Below the pieces are notes generated by a model. The model was not told where the DNA came from. It saw nothing but the letters and a program-made list of their open reading frames with translations, and made no database searches. Shown here one piece after another: positions 47,971-58,670 of a stretch of 64,000 nt of DNA. The translations under genes were made by a program, and so were the position numbers. Position 1 is the first letter of the stretch. Each line of letters starts with the position of its first letter. The DNA comes from Enterovibrio gelatinilyticus (GTDB lineage Bacteria > Pseudomonadota > Gammaproteobacteria > Enterobacterales > Vibrionaceae), in contig NZ_JAJUBC010000002.1 of the NCBI RefSeq assembly GCF_028683095.1, forward strand, positions 62,001 to 126,000, in the 5' to 3' direction.

Positions 47971-48882
47971 TTAAACCGCTTCAGCAACTGGCTTTTTTTC
48001 AGCGTCGGCTTTTGCTTTCGCTTCAGCAGCCGCTGCGTGGTAATGCACATCCATTTGTGGGAATGGAATTTCAATACCCGCTTCGTCTAGGCCTTCTTTG
48101 ATGGCTTGCATCAAATCGAAGTACGTTGCCCAGTAGTCCGCAGTGTTTACCCAAGGGCGAACAACAAAGTTCACGGAAGAGTCCATCAATGCATGCACAC
48201 CGATCGTTGGCTCAGGATCTTGCAGAACACGCGGGTCTGCTTTAACAACACGCGTTAGCACTTCTTTGGTCTTTTTAAGATCGGCCTTGTAAGACACGCC
48301 AATAACGAAATCAATGCGGCGTGTTTCATGGCGTGAGTAGTTCGTGATTGGGCTAGAAATCACGGTGCCATTCGGTACAACAACCATTTTGTTGTCTGGC
48401 GTAGTCAAGATGGTTGAGAAGATTTGAATCGACGCAACCGAACCCGAGACACCACCCACTTCGACGTGGTCGCCAGATTTAAACGGACGGAACGTAACAA
48501 TCAATACACCTGCAGCAAAGTTCGATAGCGAGCCTTGTAGCGCTAAACCAATAGCAAGACCTGCCGCACCAATAACCGCAACGATAGACGCAGTTTCAAC
48601 GCCAACGCGGCCTAGAGCTGCAATCAGTACAATGGTAAACATCACGTAGCGAACCAAGTTTTCGATAAAATCGACAACCGTTTGGTCCAATTCACGCTTT
48701 TTAAGGACAACGGCTACAGAGCCAGCGACTTTCTTAACAACCCAATTACCCACAAGCATAATCATGATTGCGGTAATAATATTCACGCCATACTGAATCA
48801 TCAGTTCATGGTTTGACGCCAACCAACTCATTGCTTCATTTGCTGTTTCTTCAACAGCTTGAATCGCATTTTGCTCAGTCAT
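47971..48882 (-). CDS. mscS: Small-conductance mechanosensitive channel MscS, copy 2
   Basis: 303-aa paralogue of the preceding gene, with the same TM3 sequence IVAVIGAAGLAIGLALQGSL and beta domain GDHVEVGGVSGSV. Extra C-terminal tail after FPQMDVH: an Ala/Lys-rich segment ending KKPVAEAV, absent from copy 1 apart from a short end. Possibly differs in gating or expression. Separated from copy 1 by 235 bp and a terminator. Confidence 0.95.
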   Translation of the reverse strand: MTEQNAIQAVEETANEAMSWLASNHELMIQYGVNIITAIMIMLVGNWVVKKVAGSVAVVLKKRELDQTVVDFIENLVRYVMFTIVLIAALGRVGVETASIVAVIGAAGLAIGLALQGSLSNFAAGVLIVTFRPFKSGDHVEVGGVSGSVASIQIFSTILTTPDNKMVVVPNGTVISSPITNYSRHETRRIDFVIGVSYKADLKKTKEVLTRVVKADPRVLQDPEPTIGVHALMDSSVNFVVRPWVNTADYWATYFDLMQAIKEGLDEAGIEIPFPQMDVHYHAAAAEAKAKADAEKKPVAEAV

Positions 48883-48978
48883 CTCTTTCTCTCATATTAA
48901 GATCACACAAGCCAACCCCTCCTGTCGTTTCCAACAATCAGAATTGGCTTGGTTACATGACTAAATTTCAGCCACAAA

Positions 48979-49004
48979 AAAACCCGCTAAATTTAGCGGG
49001 TTTT
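48979..49004 (-). terminator. Intrinsic terminator of fbaA
   Basis: Uninterrupted self-complementary AAAACCCGCTAAATTTAGCGGGTTTT, preceded by further A (T-tract on the minus strand). It lies 36 bp after fbaA. Confidence 0.9.
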
Positions 49005-49039
49005 GAGAGATTTGTAATCCGTTTTTTTAAAAAACGAAC

Positions 49040-50116
49040 TTACAGAACGTCAATTGCGTTCAGGTCAGCAAATGCTTTCTCAAGACGAGTAACCATAGAA
49101 GCCTGACCAGCACGTAGCCATACGCGTGGGTCGTAGTACTTCTTGTTAGGCGCAGCTTCGCCAGTTGGGTTGCCGATTTGACCTTGTAGGTAATCAAAGT
49201 TATCAGCAGAGTAAGTGCGGATACCGTCCCACGTTGCCCACTGAGTATCAGTATCGATGTTCATTTTGATAACACCGTAACCGATAGACTCTTGGATTTC
49301 TGCTTCAGAAGAACCAGAACCACCGTGGAATACGAAGTTCAGAGCGTTAGATGCAATACCGAATTTCTCTGCACAGTACGCTTGTGAGTCACGTAGGATA
49401 GTTGGAGTCAGTACAACGTTACCTGCTTGGTAAACACCGTGTACGTTACCGAAAGATGCTGCGATAGTGAAACGTGGGCTAATTGCGCTCAGTTTCTCGT
49501 ATGCGTATGCAACGTCTTCTGGAGAAGTGTATAGCTCAGACGCGTCCATGTGAGAGTTGTCTACGCCGTCTTCTTCACCACCAGTACAACCTAGTTCGAT
49601 TTCTAGGGTCATACCCATCTTTTCCATGCGCGCTAGGTATGCAGAACAGATTTCGATGTTTTCTTCTAGAGACTCTTCAGAAAGGTCGATCATGTGAGAA
49701 GAGAACAGAGGCTTACCCGTTTCAGCAAAGTGTGCTTCACCAGCGTCTAGTAGGCCGTCGATCCAAGGAAGAAGTTTCTTCGCAGCGTGGTCAGTGTGCA
49801 GGATAACTGGAACACCGTAAGCAGCAGCTACAGCGTGAACGTATTTAGCACCAGCAACAGCACCAAGGATTTGTGCACCTTGGCCTTCTAGCTTAACGCC
49901 TTTACCAGCAAAGAAGCCTGCACCGCCGTTAGAGAACTGAACAACAACTGGCGCTTTAACTTTAGAAGCAGCTTCTAGAACACCGTTGATTGAATCTGTG
50001 TTTACTACGTTTACCGCTGGAAGAGCGAACTTGTTCTCTTTAGCAATTTCAAACACTTTCTGTACGTCGTCACCAGAGATAACGCCAGGTTTTACAAAAT
50101 CAAAAATCTTAGACAT
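49040..50116 (-). CDS. fbaA: Class II fructose-bisphosphate aldolase
   Basis: 358 aa from the ATG at 50116 (MSKIFDFVKPGV); the open frame runs up to 50179 but the family N-terminus is here. Zinc enzyme cleaving fructose 1,6-bisphosphate. Metal and catalytic region VILHTDHAAKKLLPW is near residue 105. The C-terminal FHGGSGSSEAEI near residue 264 binds substrate phosphate. It lies downstream of epd-pgk, the normal order. Confidence 0.97.
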   Translation of the reverse strand: MSKIFDFVKPGVISGDDVQKVFEIAKENKFALPAVNVVNTDSINGVLEAASKVKAPVVVQFSNGGAGFFAGKGVKLEGQGAQILGAVAGAKYVHAVAAAYGVPVILHTDHAAKKLLPWIDGLLDAGEAHFAETGKPLFSSHMIDLSEESLEENIEICSAYLARMEKMGMTLEIELGCTGGEEDGVDNSHMDASELYTSPEDVAYAYEKLSAISPRFTIAASFGNVHGVYQAGNVVLTPTILRDSQAYCAEKFGIASNALNFVFHGGSGSSEAEIQESIGYGVIKMNIDTDTQWATWDGIRTYSADNFDYLQGQIGNPTGEAAPNKKYYDPRVWLRAGQASMVTRLEKAFADLNAIDVL

Positions 50117-50194
50117 GACAATAGTCCTATTTACTCTGTAGTCTTTGAATGAATCAGTACCAAGCTGGCTATATCCCAACCAACTCAGCTAAAT

Positions 50195-50210
50195 CGGCAA
50201 ACGTTTGCGA
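50195..50210. promoter_or_regulatory. PurR-like palindrome upstream of fbaA
   Basis: CGGCAAACGTTTGCGA contains the perfect 12-bp palindrome GCAAACGTTTGC. It matches 13 of 16 positions of the PurR consensus ACGCAAACGTTTGCGT. It lies about 80 bp upstream of the fbaA start. Other LacI-family regulators bind similar sequences. Confidence 0.5.
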
Positions 50211-50311
50211 TCAGCGCTGCGCATTGTACCCAAACGTCTCACCAAACACATTAATTTTTGTCTTTGGTGTATGCATTTCCGCACGCAATTTTGGGTGAGA
50301 AACACATAAAA

Positions 50312-50336
50312 AAACGGAGGCTATCAACCTCCGTTT
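50312..50336 (-). terminator. Intrinsic terminator downstream of pgk
   Basis: AAACGGAGG, loop CTATCAA, CCTCCGTTT, with further A on the left (T-tract on the minus strand). It begins six bases after the pgk stop. It may limit read-through into fbaA. Confidence 0.85.
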
Positions 50337-50342
50337 CATCAA

Positions 50343-51506
50343 TTACGCTTTAGCGCGTGCTTCTAGCATTTCAACAGCTGGAAGTACTTTACCTTCAACG
50401 AACTCAAGGAAAGCGCCACCGCCAGTAGAGATGTAAGAAACATCAGCTTTGATACCGAACTTGTCGATAGCTGCTAGTGTGTCACCACCACCGGCTACAG
50501 AGAAACCTGCAGATTCAGCGATTGCTTTAGAAATGCCTGCAGTACCCGCTTCAAAGTTCTTGAATTCGAATACGCCAACTGGGCCATTCCAAAGGATAGT
50601 TTTCGCTGAACCGATGATTTCAGCAAGTGCTGCTGTTGATTGAGGACCAAGGTCGAAAATCATGTCGTCATCTTGAACGTCAGCAACGTTTTTGATTTCA
50701 GCTTCTGCGTTTTCGTCGAATGCTTTTGCACAAGCAACGTCAGTTGCTACTGGAATCGCACACTCTTTCATTAGCTTCTTAGCAGTGTCTACTAGGTCAG
50801 CTTCGTACAGTGATTTGCCCACGTTGTGGCCTTCAGCTGCGATGAAGGTGTTTGCGATACCACCGCCAACAACCAATTGGTCAGCGATTTTAGATAGAGA
50901 CTCAAGAACAGTTAGCTTGGTAGAAACTTTAGAACCACCAACGATAGCAACCAATGGACGCTCTGGGTTGTCCATTGCTTTGCCAAGAGCTTCAAGCTCA
51001 GCCGCTAGAAGAGGACCCGCACATGCGATTGGTGCGAATACGCCTACGCCGTAAGTAGACGCTTGAGCGCGGTGAGCAGTACCGAATGCATCCATCACGA
51101 ATACGTCACACAATGCAGCGTATTGCTTAGACAGTTCGTCTTCGTTCTTTTTCTCGCCTTTGTTAAAGCGAACGTTTTCTAGAACCACTAGCTCACCCGC
51201 GTTCAGCTCTAGGCCGTTCAGGTAGTCTTTTGCTAGTTTAACGTCGCAATCAAGCGCGTCGTTTAGGTAGTTAACAACTGGTTGTAGAGAGAACTCTTCC
51301 GCGTACTCGCCTTCGGTTGGACGACCAAGGTGAGAAGTTACCATCACTTTTGCGCCAGCTTCTAGGCAAGTTTTGATGGTTGGGATTGACGCTAGGATAC
51401 GCGCGTCAGAAGTTACTTTGCCGTCTTTTACTGGTACGTTCAAATCGGCACGGATAAATACACGTTTGCCAGCCAAGTCCAGATCGGTCATTTTAATTAC
51501 AGACAT
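50343..51506 (-). CDS. pgk: Phosphoglycerate kinase
   Basis: Transfers phosphate from 1,3-bisphosphoglycerate to ADP. 387 aa, standard. Signature [15 protein letters not shown] at residues 14-28. GPVGVFEF near residue 312 is the nucleotide-binding region, followed by GGGDTLAAI near residue 350. It is 70 bp downstream of epd. Confidence 0.98.
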   Translation of the reverse strand: MSVIKMTDLDLAGKRVFIRADLNVPVKDGKVTSDARILASIPTIKTCLEAGAKVMVTSHLGRPTEGEYAEEFSLQPVVNYLNDALDCDVKLAKDYLNGLELNAGELVVLENVRFNKGEKKNEDELSKQYAALCDVFVMDAFGTAHRAQASTYGVGVFAPIACAGPLLAAELEALGKAMDNPERPLVAIVGGSKVSTKLTVLESLSKIADQLVVGGGIANTFIAAEGHNVGKSLYEADLVDTAKKLMKECAIPVATDVACAKAFDENAEAEIKNVADVQDDDMIFDLGPQSTAALAEIIGSAKTILWNGPVGVFEFKNFEAGTAGISKAIAESAGFSVAGGGDTLAAIDKFGIKADVSYISTGGGAFLEFVEGKVLPAVEMLEARAKA

Positions 51507-51576
51507 TTTCGTCCTCTCTATAAAGTTGCAAAAATTAATAAATTTGCTTTAGCTCTTACGAAGTAAAAGCCGTGAC

Positions 51577-52617
51577 TCAAGCCTTCGAGCCACTGGAAAC
51601 TGCGTCCATGGCTAACGCGGTATCTATCATCCGGTTAGCAAACCCCCACTCGTTATCGCACCACACCAGCATTTTCACCAAATTGTGGTTACTCACTCGT
51701 GTTTGCGAGCCATCGACAATGGCACTGTGAGGGTCATGGTTAAAGTCAATTGAGACTAATGGTGCCTCGGTATAATCGACGATGCCACTCAATGTACACC
51801 GAGCGGCCTCTTCGAGTGATTGATTTACGTCATTAACTTTCACTTTTGTGTTAACTGTGACGCTTAAATCCATCGCCGTGACATTTATGGTAGGAACTCT
51901 AACTGAAATTGCTTCAAATTTGTCAGAAAATTTCGGAAATATTCTTCCAATTCCTAAATGTAATTTGGTGTCGACAGGAATAATAGACTGACTGGCAGCA
52001 CGTGTGCGTCGCAAATCTGGGTGATATGCATCAATCACCTGCTGATCGTTCATGGAAGAGTGGATTGTTGTGATCGTGCCGGATTCAATACCGAACTTCT
52101 CATCCAGTACTTTTATTACCGGAACAATACAGTTAGTGGTACATGAACCGTTCGACACGATGAGGTCAGATATTCTTAAAGTGTCTTCATTTACACCAAA
52201 GATAATCGTGTTATCGAGATCGTTGCTGCCAGGGTGGGAAAACAGCACTTTCTTTGCGCCCGCATCAATATGTGCTTGGCCATGTTCACGGTTACCGAAA
52301 ACGCCTGTGCAATCGAGCACGATATCAATATCTAGATCTCGCCAAGGAAGCAGTTCGATGTCAGCAAGGTGTAGAAGGCGAATGGAATCATAATCACCGT
52401 CTTCATGATGAACGTAGAGGTGTTCCTGATTATTGGTGATTTTTTTCTGGAATCGCCCATGACTGGTGTCATATTGCAGAAGATGAGCCATCGCATCGGG
52501 CTGTGCAAGTTCATTCACCGCCACCACTTTAATGTGTTGGCTCTTTCCGCTTTCGTAAACGGCACGCAAAACATTGCGACCGATACGCCCAAATCCATTG
52601 ATCGCTACCTTAAGCAT
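51577..52617 (-). CDS. epd: D-erythrose-4-phosphate dehydrogenase
   Basis: GAPDH-family enzyme making 4-phosphoerythronate for vitamin B6 synthesis. 346 aa. NAD motif [14 protein letters not shown] at residues 6-19. The catalytic Cys is in NGSCTTNC near residue 155. The Epd-type sequence [20 protein letters not shown] near residue 187 distinguishes it from glycolytic GAPDH. Together with pdxJ this gives two B6 genes in the window. It begins 229 bp downstream of tkt. Confidence 0.95.
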   Translation of the reverse strand: MLKVAINGFGRIGRNVLRAVYESGKSQHIKVVAVNELAQPDAMAHLLQYDTSHGRFQKKITNNQEHLYVHHEDGDYDSIRLLHLADIELLPWRDLDIDIVLDCTGVFGNREHGQAHIDAGAKKVLFSHPGSNDLDNTIIFGVNEDTLRISDLIVSNGSCTTNCIVPVIKVLDEKFGIESGTITTIHSSMNDQQVIDAYHPDLRRTRAASQSIIPVDTKLHLGIGRIFPKFSDKFEAISVRVPTINVTAMDLSVTVNTKVKVNDVNQSLEEAARCTLSGIVDYTEAPLVSIDFNHDPHSAIVDGSQTRVSNHNLVKMLVWCDNEWGFANRMIDTALAMDAVSSGSKA

Positions 52618-52797
52618 CGCACCCTGTGTCCTAACACGAATTTATTGTTCTAGATATTACATGATACGGATCACAATCGCATCCGTAGAATCATATCTGT
52701 TAGAAGCAAGCGCTTTCATCGACATTACCTCGTCATACCAAATAGTTCCTGCTCTAGAATCCAAACACAATGCAGGCGTGCTCCTTCTTTTTTAAGC

Positions 52798-52825
52798 AAA
52801 AAAAACCGAGCCTGCTGGCTCGGTT
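52798..52825 (-). terminator. Intrinsic terminator of tkt
   Basis: A8 run, AACCGAGCC, loop TGCT, GGCTCGGTT. T-tract on the minus strand, 21 bp after the tkt stop. Confidence 0.9.
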
Positions 52826-52846
52826 CTCATTGTCACTGTCTTGCTA

Positions 52847-54844
52847 TTACGCGAGAAGTTCTTTCGCCGTTTCAACCACATTTTCAACGGTGAAACCGAA
52901 CATCTTGAACAGCTCGCCCGCTGGTGCAGATTCGCCAAAGGTGTGCATACCGATGATACGACCGTCGAAGCCAACGTACTTGTACCAGAAGTCAGCAATA
53001 CCCGCTTCAATTGCAACACGAGCAGTCACGTCTGAAGGCAATACAGATTCACGGTAAGCCGCATCTTGTTGGTCGTAAACGTCAGTGGCAGGCATAGACA
53101 CAACACGAACCTGTGTGCCGTTAGCCGCTAATTGTTCAGCAGCTTCAACTGCCAGTTCCACTTCAGAACCTGTCGCGATCAAAATTAGATCTGGCTTGCC
53201 TGCACAATCTTTCAGAACGTAGCCGCCCTTCGCGATGTCAGCTACTTGCTCAGCAGAACGATCTTGCTGTGCCAAGTTTTGACGCGAGAAAATCAGTGAT
53301 GTTGGGCCATCTTTGCGTTCAATAGCCAGTTTCCACGCAACCGCAGATTCCACTTGGTCACACGGACGCCATGTGCTCATGTTCGGCGTTAGGCGTAGAG
53401 ATGCGATTTGCTCAACCGGTTGGTGTGTTGGGCCATCTTCACCCAAACCGATAGAATCATGGGTGTACACTTGGATGTTCTGAATTTTCATCAGTGCAGC
53501 CATGCGCATTGCGTTACGTGCGTATTCCATAAACATCAGGAATGTTGCACCGTAAGGCACGAAACCGCCGTGCAGTGCGATACCGTTGATGATCGCCGTC
53601 ATACCGAACTCACGCACACCGTAGTGGATGTAGTTGCCTGATGCGTCGTCAGCCGTCACGGCTTTCGAACCCGACCACATGGTCAGGTTTGAAGGCGCAA
53701 GATCAGCAGAGCCGCCCATGAATTCAGGGAGCATCGCACCAAACGCTTCTAGCGCGTTTTGAGATGCTTTACGTGATGCAATGTTCGCAGGGTTCGCTTG
53801 CAGATCAGCAATGATTGCGTTTGCCTTTGCTTCCCATTCTGCTGGCAAGTCACCGTTTACGCGGCGCTTGAATTCAGCAGCTAGTTCAGGATAAGCCGCT
53901 TCATACGCAGCAAACTTTTCATTCCAAGACGCTTCTTTTGCCGCACCCGCTTCTTTAGCATCCCATGCGCCATAAACGTCAGAAGGGATGTCAAACGGGC
54001 CGTGTTCCCAGCCAAGTTGTTGACGGGTCGCTGCGATTTCATCCGCGCCTAATGGTGCGCCGTGACAATCGTGGGTGCCCGCTTTGTTTGGTGAACCGAA
54101 ACCGATCACGGTTTTGGTACAAATCAGGGTAGGACGACCTGTTTCTGCTTTTGCCGCTTCAATAGCGGCATTGATTGCGTCAGCATCGTGACCATCAACA
54201 GCAGGAATAACATGCCAGCCGTAAGCTTCAAAACGCTGAGGTGTATTGTCAGTGAACCAGCCTTCAACATGACCATCGATAGAAATACCGTTGTCATCCC
54301 AGAATGCAACCAGCTTGCCTAAACCTAGCGTACCCGCCAGTGAACAGGCTTCATGAGAAATACCTTCCATTAGACAACCGTCGCCTAAGAACACGAAAGT
54401 GTTGTGGTCAACGACGTCGTGGCCTTCACGGTTAAATTGCGCCGCCAGAGATTTCTCTGCCATTGCCATACCAACAGCGTTGGTAATGCCTTGGCCTAGC
54501 GGGCCAGTGGTGGTTTCAATGCCTGGTGCATAACCGTATTCAGGGTGACCTGGCGTCTTAGAATGCAGTTGGCGGAAGTTTTTCAGATCGTCAATCGACA
54601 GATCGTAACCAGTGAGGTGAAGCAGAGAGTAAATCAGCATTGAACCGTGGCCGTTAGACAAGATGAAACGGTCGCGGTCAGCCCATTCAGGGTTTTGCGG
54701 GTTGTGGTTCATGTGGTCTCGCCACAGTACTTCGGCGATATCAGCCATGCCCATAGGGGCGCCCGGGTGACCAGAGTTGGCTTGTTGTACACCGTCCATG
54801 CTTAGTGCACGAATCGCATTTGCTAAAACCTTGCGGGAAGACAT
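52847..54844 (-). CDS. tktA: Transketolase
   Basis: 665 aa from the ATG at 54844 ([14 protein letters not shown]); the open frame continues to 54895. Thiamine diphosphate enzyme of the pentose phosphate pathway. ThDP-binding region [15 protein letters not shown] near residue 153, transketolase signature [12 protein letters not shown] near 468. Followed 229 bp later by epd-pgk-fbaA. Which of several tkt paralogues it corresponds to is not decided; the symbol reflects the housekeeping context. Confidence 0.95.
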   Translation of the reverse strand: MSSRKVLANAIRALSMDGVQQANSGHPGAPMGMADIAEVLWRDHMNHNPQNPEWADRDRFILSNGHGSMLIYSLLHLTGYDLSIDDLKNFRQLHSKTPGHPEYGYAPGIETTTGPLGQGITNAVGMAMAEKSLAAQFNREGHDVVDHNTFVFLGDGCLMEGISHEACSLAGTLGLGKLVAFWDDNGISIDGHVEGWFTDNTPQRFEAYGWHVIPAVDGHDADAINAAIEAAKAETGRPTLICTKTVIGFGSPNKAGTHDCHGAPLGADEIAATRQQLGWEHGPFDIPSDVYGAWDAKEAGAAKEASWNEKFAAYEAAYPELAAEFKRRVNGDLPAEWEAKANAIIADLQANPANIASRKASQNALEAFGAMLPEFMGGSADLAPSNLTMWSGSKAVTADDASGNYIHYGVREFGMTAIINGIALHGGFVPYGATFLMFMEYARNAMRMAALMKIQNIQVYTHDSIGLGEDGPTHQPVEQIASLRLTPNMSTWRPCDQVESAVAWKLAIERKDGPTSLIFSRQNLAQQDRSAEQVADIAKGGYVLKDCAGKPDLILIATGSEVELAVEAAEQLAANGTQVRVVSMPATDVYDQQDAAYRESVLPSDVTARVAIEAGIADFWYKYVGFDGRIIGMHTFGESAPAGELFKMFGFTVENVVETAKELLA

Positions 54845-55193
54845 GTCTGCTCCTGAGATCAATAGACGTTTTGTTTTATATGCAAACAGGCGCAATACTC
54901 AATATTGAGAGAGGCCTGATCGCAGAACTTGGCGGGGTCGTATTGTCGCAAGACTGCCGTTCGTCTGCAAACGATTTACATGGCTGATATATCGGCTTTC
55001 TTAGGATTTGAACGCGAAAGAAACGTTTAGATTCGACATCTTGCGACACGGAACGCAATCGTTTTCTATTTACACAGACAAATTGCATGGTTGATTTCTT
55101 ATCACTCCAGCGTAGAATAGACGTCCAGATGGTAAAACATCTAACCATTTAAACGTATATAAACATATCTTCATATTTTTTAAGGAACGCGAC
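54845..55193. other. 349-bp divergent regulatory region between tkt and metK
   Basis: Contains a metK promoter and MetJ-like boxes (55091-55158) and a weaker PurR-like sequence ACGCAATCGTTTTCTA at 55053-55068 (12 of 16 consensus positions). No gene was found in it. The metK start at 55194 has AAGGA eight bases upstream. Confidence 0.65.
55091..55158 (+). promoter_or_regulatory. metK promoter with tandem MetJ-like boxes
   Basis: TTGATT (55091-55096) and TAGAAT (55113-55118) are 16 bp apart. Directly after the -10 come five consecutive 8-mers resembling the Met box AGACGTCT: AGACGTCC, AGATGGTA, AAACATCT, AACCATTT and AAACGTAT (55119-55158). This suggests repression by MetJ with S-adenosylmethionine. 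The match was made by eye. Confidence 0.7.
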
Positions 55194-56348
55194 ATGGCCA
55201 AACACCTGTTTACTTCAGAATCGGTTTCGGAAGGTCACCCAGACAAAATTGCTGACCAGATTTCAGATGCCGTACTTGATGCGATTTTGGAGCAGGACCC
55301 GAAAGCCCGCGTTGCTTGTGAAACATACGTAAAAACCGGCATGGTGATGGTAGGCGGTGAAATCACCACCTCTGCATGGGTTGATATCGAAGAACTGACG
55401 CGTCAAACCGTGCGTGAAATCGGCTATGTGCATTCAGACATGGGTTTCGATGCCGATTCTTGTGCCGTACTGAACACCATCGGTAAGCAATCCCCAGACA
55501 TCAACCAAGGTGTTGACCGTGCAGACCCGAAAGAACAGGGTGCAGGCGACCAAGGCATCATGTTTGGCTACGCATGTAATGAAACAGACGTATTGATGCC
55601 AGCACCGATCACTTACTCTCACCTTCTTGTTAAGAAACAAGCAGAAGTGCGTAAGAGCGGCAAGCTAGATTTCCTTCGTCCAGACGCGAAATCACAGGTC
55701 ACTTTCCAATACGACCAAGGCAAAATTGTTGGTATCGATGCGGTTGTTCTTTCTACCCAACACTGTGATTCAGTGACCACTGAACACCTACGTGAAGCGG
55801 TAATGGAAGAAATCATCAAGCCAGTACTGCCTTCAGAGTGGCTGAACAAAGAAACCAAATTCTTCATCAACCCGACAGGCCGTTTCGTTATCGGTGGCCC
55901 AATGGGTGACTGTGGTTTGACAGGTCGTAAGATCATCGTTGATACCTACGGCGGCGCGGCGCGTCACGGCGGTGGTGCGTTCTCTGGTAAAGATCCATCA
56001 AAAGTTGACCGTTCAGCAGCATATGCAGCACGCTATGTAGCAAAGAACATCGTTGCAGCAGGACTTGCAGATCGCTGTGAAATCCAATTGTCTTACGCGA
56101 TTGGAGTTGCCGATCCAACGTCTATCATGGTTGAAACGTTCGGTACTCAGAAAGTATCAGAAGACATCATCATCGAAGCGGTTCGTCAGCACTTTGACCT
56201 TCGCCCATACGGCCTACAAGAAATGCTGGATCTACTGCAACCTATCTACAAGAAGACAGCGGCGTACGGTCACTTCGGTCGTGAAGAATTCCCTTGGGAA
56301 AAAACTGACAAAGTGGCAGCCCTGCGCGATTTCGCTAACATCAAGTAA
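55194..56348 (+). CDS. metK: S-adenosylmethionine synthase
   Basis: Makes SAM from methionine and ATP. 384 aa. [18 protein letters not shown] at residues 9-26, [13 protein letters not shown] near 117 (signature 1), [16 protein letters not shown] near 263 (signature 2, P-loop-like). Divergent from tkt. MetJ-type regulation is suggested upstream. Confidence 0.98.
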   Translation: MAKHLFTSESVSEGHPDKIADQISDAVLDAILEQDPKARVACETYVKTGMVMVGGEITTSAWVDIEELTRQTVREIGYVHSDMGFDADSCAVLNTIGKQSPDINQGVDRADPKEQGAGDQGIMFGYACNETDVLMPAPITYSHLLVKKQAEVRKSGKLDFLRPDAKSQVTFQYDQGKIVGIDAVVLSTQHCDSVTTEHLREAVMEEIIKPVLPSEWLNKETKFFINPTGRFVIGGPMGDCGLTGRKIIVDTYGGAARHGGGAFSGKDPSKVDRSAAYAARYVAKNIVAAGLADRCEIQLSYAIGVADPTSIMVETFGTQKVSEDIIIEAVRQHFDLRPYGLQEMLDLLQPIYKKTAAYGHFGREEFPWEKTDKVAALRDFANIK

Positions 56349-56376
56349 TCGCAACAACGCAGCACAACAGAATAAG

Positions 56377-56404
56377 AAAAGGGAAGCGTCGGCTTCCCTT
56401 TTTT
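56377..56404 (+). terminator. Intrinsic terminator of metK
   Basis: AAAAGGGAAGC, loop GTCG, GCTTCCCTTTTTT; T-tract follows on the plus strand. Confidence 0.92.
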
Positions 56405-56453
56405 CATGCCTCTCATTACCCTAGCCACTGTGACCATCCACTCAGCCAAGGCG

Positions 56454-56945
56454 ATGAACGAACTCCACTACCGTATTACTCGACGCGTAAGCGAATGCAT
56501 CTCTCATGCGAATTTGACCCTCAATACAGATTTTGCAGTACCTGCGATCCGCTTTGATATTCGGGGTAAAACCGCGGGAATGGCGCTGCTTCAACGCTGG
56601 CAACTGCGTTTTAACCCCGTATTGCTCGCAGAGAACCCAGACGCTTTTCTAGAAGAAGTCGTCCCTCATGAAGTCAGCCACCTGATTGTCTTTGCTCGTT
56701 TCGGACGCGCTCGTCCACACGGCAAAGAATGGCAAGCCGTTATGTCTCAGGTCTTTGATGTTCAACCTAAAACCACACACAGCTTTGACGTTAAATCGGT
56801 AGAAGGCAAAACCTTTTCCTACCATTGCCAATGCGACGTTATCCCGTTGTCCGTGCGCCGCCACAACAAGGTGCAACGCCAGCAAGTGCAGTACATGTGC
56901 CGCCGCTGTAAACAGCCTCTGGTGTGGAAACCTTCTACACCCTAA
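56454..56945 (+). CDS. sprT: SprT-family zinc metalloprotease-like protein
   Basis: 163 aa from the ATG at 56454 (MNELHYRITRRV), close to the 165-aa E. coli protein. The frame is also open from an ATG at 56406, but that codon sits in the metK terminator T-run. The HExxH motif is PHEVSHLIVFA near residue 69, and C-terminal CxC...CRRC cysteines form a zinc ribbon (near 130-155). Related to SPRTN but function in bacteria is unclear. In the conserved metK-sprT-endA order. Confidence 0.9.
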   Translation: MNELHYRITRRVSECISHANLTLNTDFAVPAIRFDIRGKTAGMALLQRWQLRFNPVLLAENPDAFLEEVVPHEVSHLIVFARFGRARPHGKEWQAVMSQVFDVQPKTTHSFDVKSVEGKTFSYHCQCDVIPLSVRRHNKVQRQQVQYMCRRCKQPLVWKPSTP

Positions 56946-57070
56946 CGCGAATGCGTTACATGCAACGCCGCTCTTAATAACAAGTTGTTCAATTAACACT
57001 ATTTTAGTGAGATTTAACTCGCATACATCTGCAATAATCAAAGTACTTAATTCCAAAAAGACTTTGTTTC

Positions 57071-57784
57071 ATGATGAAAAAGTATCTCTTGCTGCTTTCT
57101 TCCTTGTTGATATCGCCACTGGCGATGTCTGCTCCTGAGCATCCACAATCCTTTTCGAAAGCCAAACGCATCGCGCAAAAAATCTATCAGGACTACCCCA
57201 CCTCTTTTTACTGTGGCTGTGACATTGAGTGGAAAGGGAAGAAGGGCGTACCGCAGTTAGATGAATGTGGTTACCAAGTGCGTAAGCAATTAAAACGCGC
57301 TAGCCGCATTGAATGGGAACATGTCGTTCCCGCTTGGCAGTTCGGCCACCAGCGCCAATGCTGGCAAGACGGCGGACGCAAGAATTGCGGCAGAACCGAC
57401 CCGGCCTTCCGCTTAATGGAAGCGGATTTGCACAATCTAGTCCCAGCTATTGGCGAAGTGAACGGCGACCGCTCTAACTATCGTTTTTCACAATGGAACG
57501 GAGACAAAGGCGCATTTTATGGACAATGCGACATGAAGGTCGATTTCAAACAGCGTGCAGTCGATCCACCCGCGCAAAGCCGTGGCGCAATTGCACGTAT
57601 CTACCAGTACATGAATCAACAGTATGATTTTCGTTTAGCGTCAGCGCAGAAAAAACTCATGAACGCGTGGGACAAAACCTACCCAGTGACGGATTGGGAA
57701 TGCGAGCGTGACCGTCGTATTGCCCTCAACCAAGGGAATCACAACCCTTTCGTGAAAGCAGCATGCGAAAAAGCAGGTCTATAA
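57071..57784 (+). CDS. endA: Endonuclease I (periplasmic/secreted)
   Basis: 237 aa with a signal peptide (hydrophobic residues 5-20, cleavage near MSA-PE). The catalytic region [14 protein letters not shown] is near residue 78, and [19 protein letters not shown] near 120. Cysteines for disulfides are present (CGC near 48). Non-specific DNase, related to Dns/EndA of Vibrio, which limits uptake of extracellular DNA or recovers nutrients. 126 bp after sprT. Confidence 0.95.
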   Translation: MMKKYLLLLSSLLISPLAMSAPEHPQSFSKAKRIAQKIYQDYPTSFYCGCDIEWKGKKGVPQLDECGYQVRKQLKRASRIEWEHVVPAWQFGHQRQCWQDGGRKNCGRTDPAFRLMEADLHNLVPAIGEVNGDRSNYRFSQWNGDKGAFYGQCDMKVDFKQRAVDPPAQSRGAIARIYQYMNQQYDFRLASAQKKLMNAWDKTYPVTDWECERDRRIALNQGNHNPFVKAACEKAGL

Positions 57785-57891
57785 AGGCAACCTAGCTGAA
57801 CGGAAAGACAAACCAAAACCTCACCAATACTACAGCCAATGAGCAGTAGCATGCTAAACTGCTGCTCATTATTTCCAAGACCAAAACCACC

Positions 57892-58623
57892 ATGCGTATC
57901 CCAAGAATTTTCCATCCTGAATTGCTGCCTAACAGCGGCCGTGTCGCACTCGATGATGATGCGGCGAATCATGTTGGCCGTGTATTGCGTATGCAAGTTG
58001 GACAAGACGTTCTGCTCTTTGATGGCAGTGGCGCTGAATTTCCGGCCGTGATTTGTGACGTATCGAAAAAGAACGTCAATGTCGAAATCACTGAACGTGT
58101 CGAGCGCAGCATTGAATCGCCATTAGACCTGCACCTTGGTCAAGTTATCAGTCGCGGCGACAAAATGGAGTTCACCATTCAAAAGTCCGTCGAGCTTGGT
58201 GTGAATGTGATTACACCACTGATTTCCGAACGATGTGGTGTCAAACTCAACGCCGAGCGCTTCGACAAAAAATTACAGCAATGGCAGAAGATTGCGATTG
58301 CTGCTTGCGAGCAATCTGGCCGAAACATCGTCCCAGAAATCCGCCCTGTGATGGCGCTGGATGCCTGGAGTCAGGAAGCGTTTGATGGGTTAAAGCTAAA
58401 CCTTCACCCTCGCGCCAAATATTCCATCAATACCCTGCCACAGCCCGTCAATCGCGTGCGCTTGTTGATTGGCCCTGAAGGCGGTTTATCGGCTGAAGAA
58501 ATTGAAAAGACCCGCGAGCACGGGTTTGAAGAAACACTTTTGGGACCGCGAGTACTGCGCACTGAAACCGCAGCATTAACCGCAATTACGGCATTGCAGG
58601 TTCGCTTTGGTGACCTTGGTTAA
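57892..58623 (+). CDS. rsmE: 16S rRNA (uracil-1498-N3) methyltransferase RsmE
   Basis: SPOUT methyltransferase. 243 aa starting [12 protein letters not shown]. The PUA-like N-terminus is followed by the knot domain with [15 protein letters not shown] near residue 189 and [16 protein letters not shown] near 216. It follows endA and precedes gshB, as in enterics. Confidence 0.96.
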   Translation: MRIPRIFHPELLPNSGRVALDDDAANHVGRVLRMQVGQDVLLFDGSGAEFPAVICDVSKKNVNVEITERVERSIESPLDLHLGQVISRGDKMEFTIQKSVELGVNVITPLISERCGVKLNAERFDKKLQQWQKIAIAACEQSGRNIVPEIRPVMALDAWSQEAFDGLKLNLHPRAKYSINTLPQPVNRVRLLIGPEGGLSAEEIEKTREHGFEETLLGPRVLRTETAALTAITALQVRFGDLG

Positions 58624-58670
58624 ACACACCTTGGATAACGGCGACGAACTTGCCAGATAAGGAAGACAGA

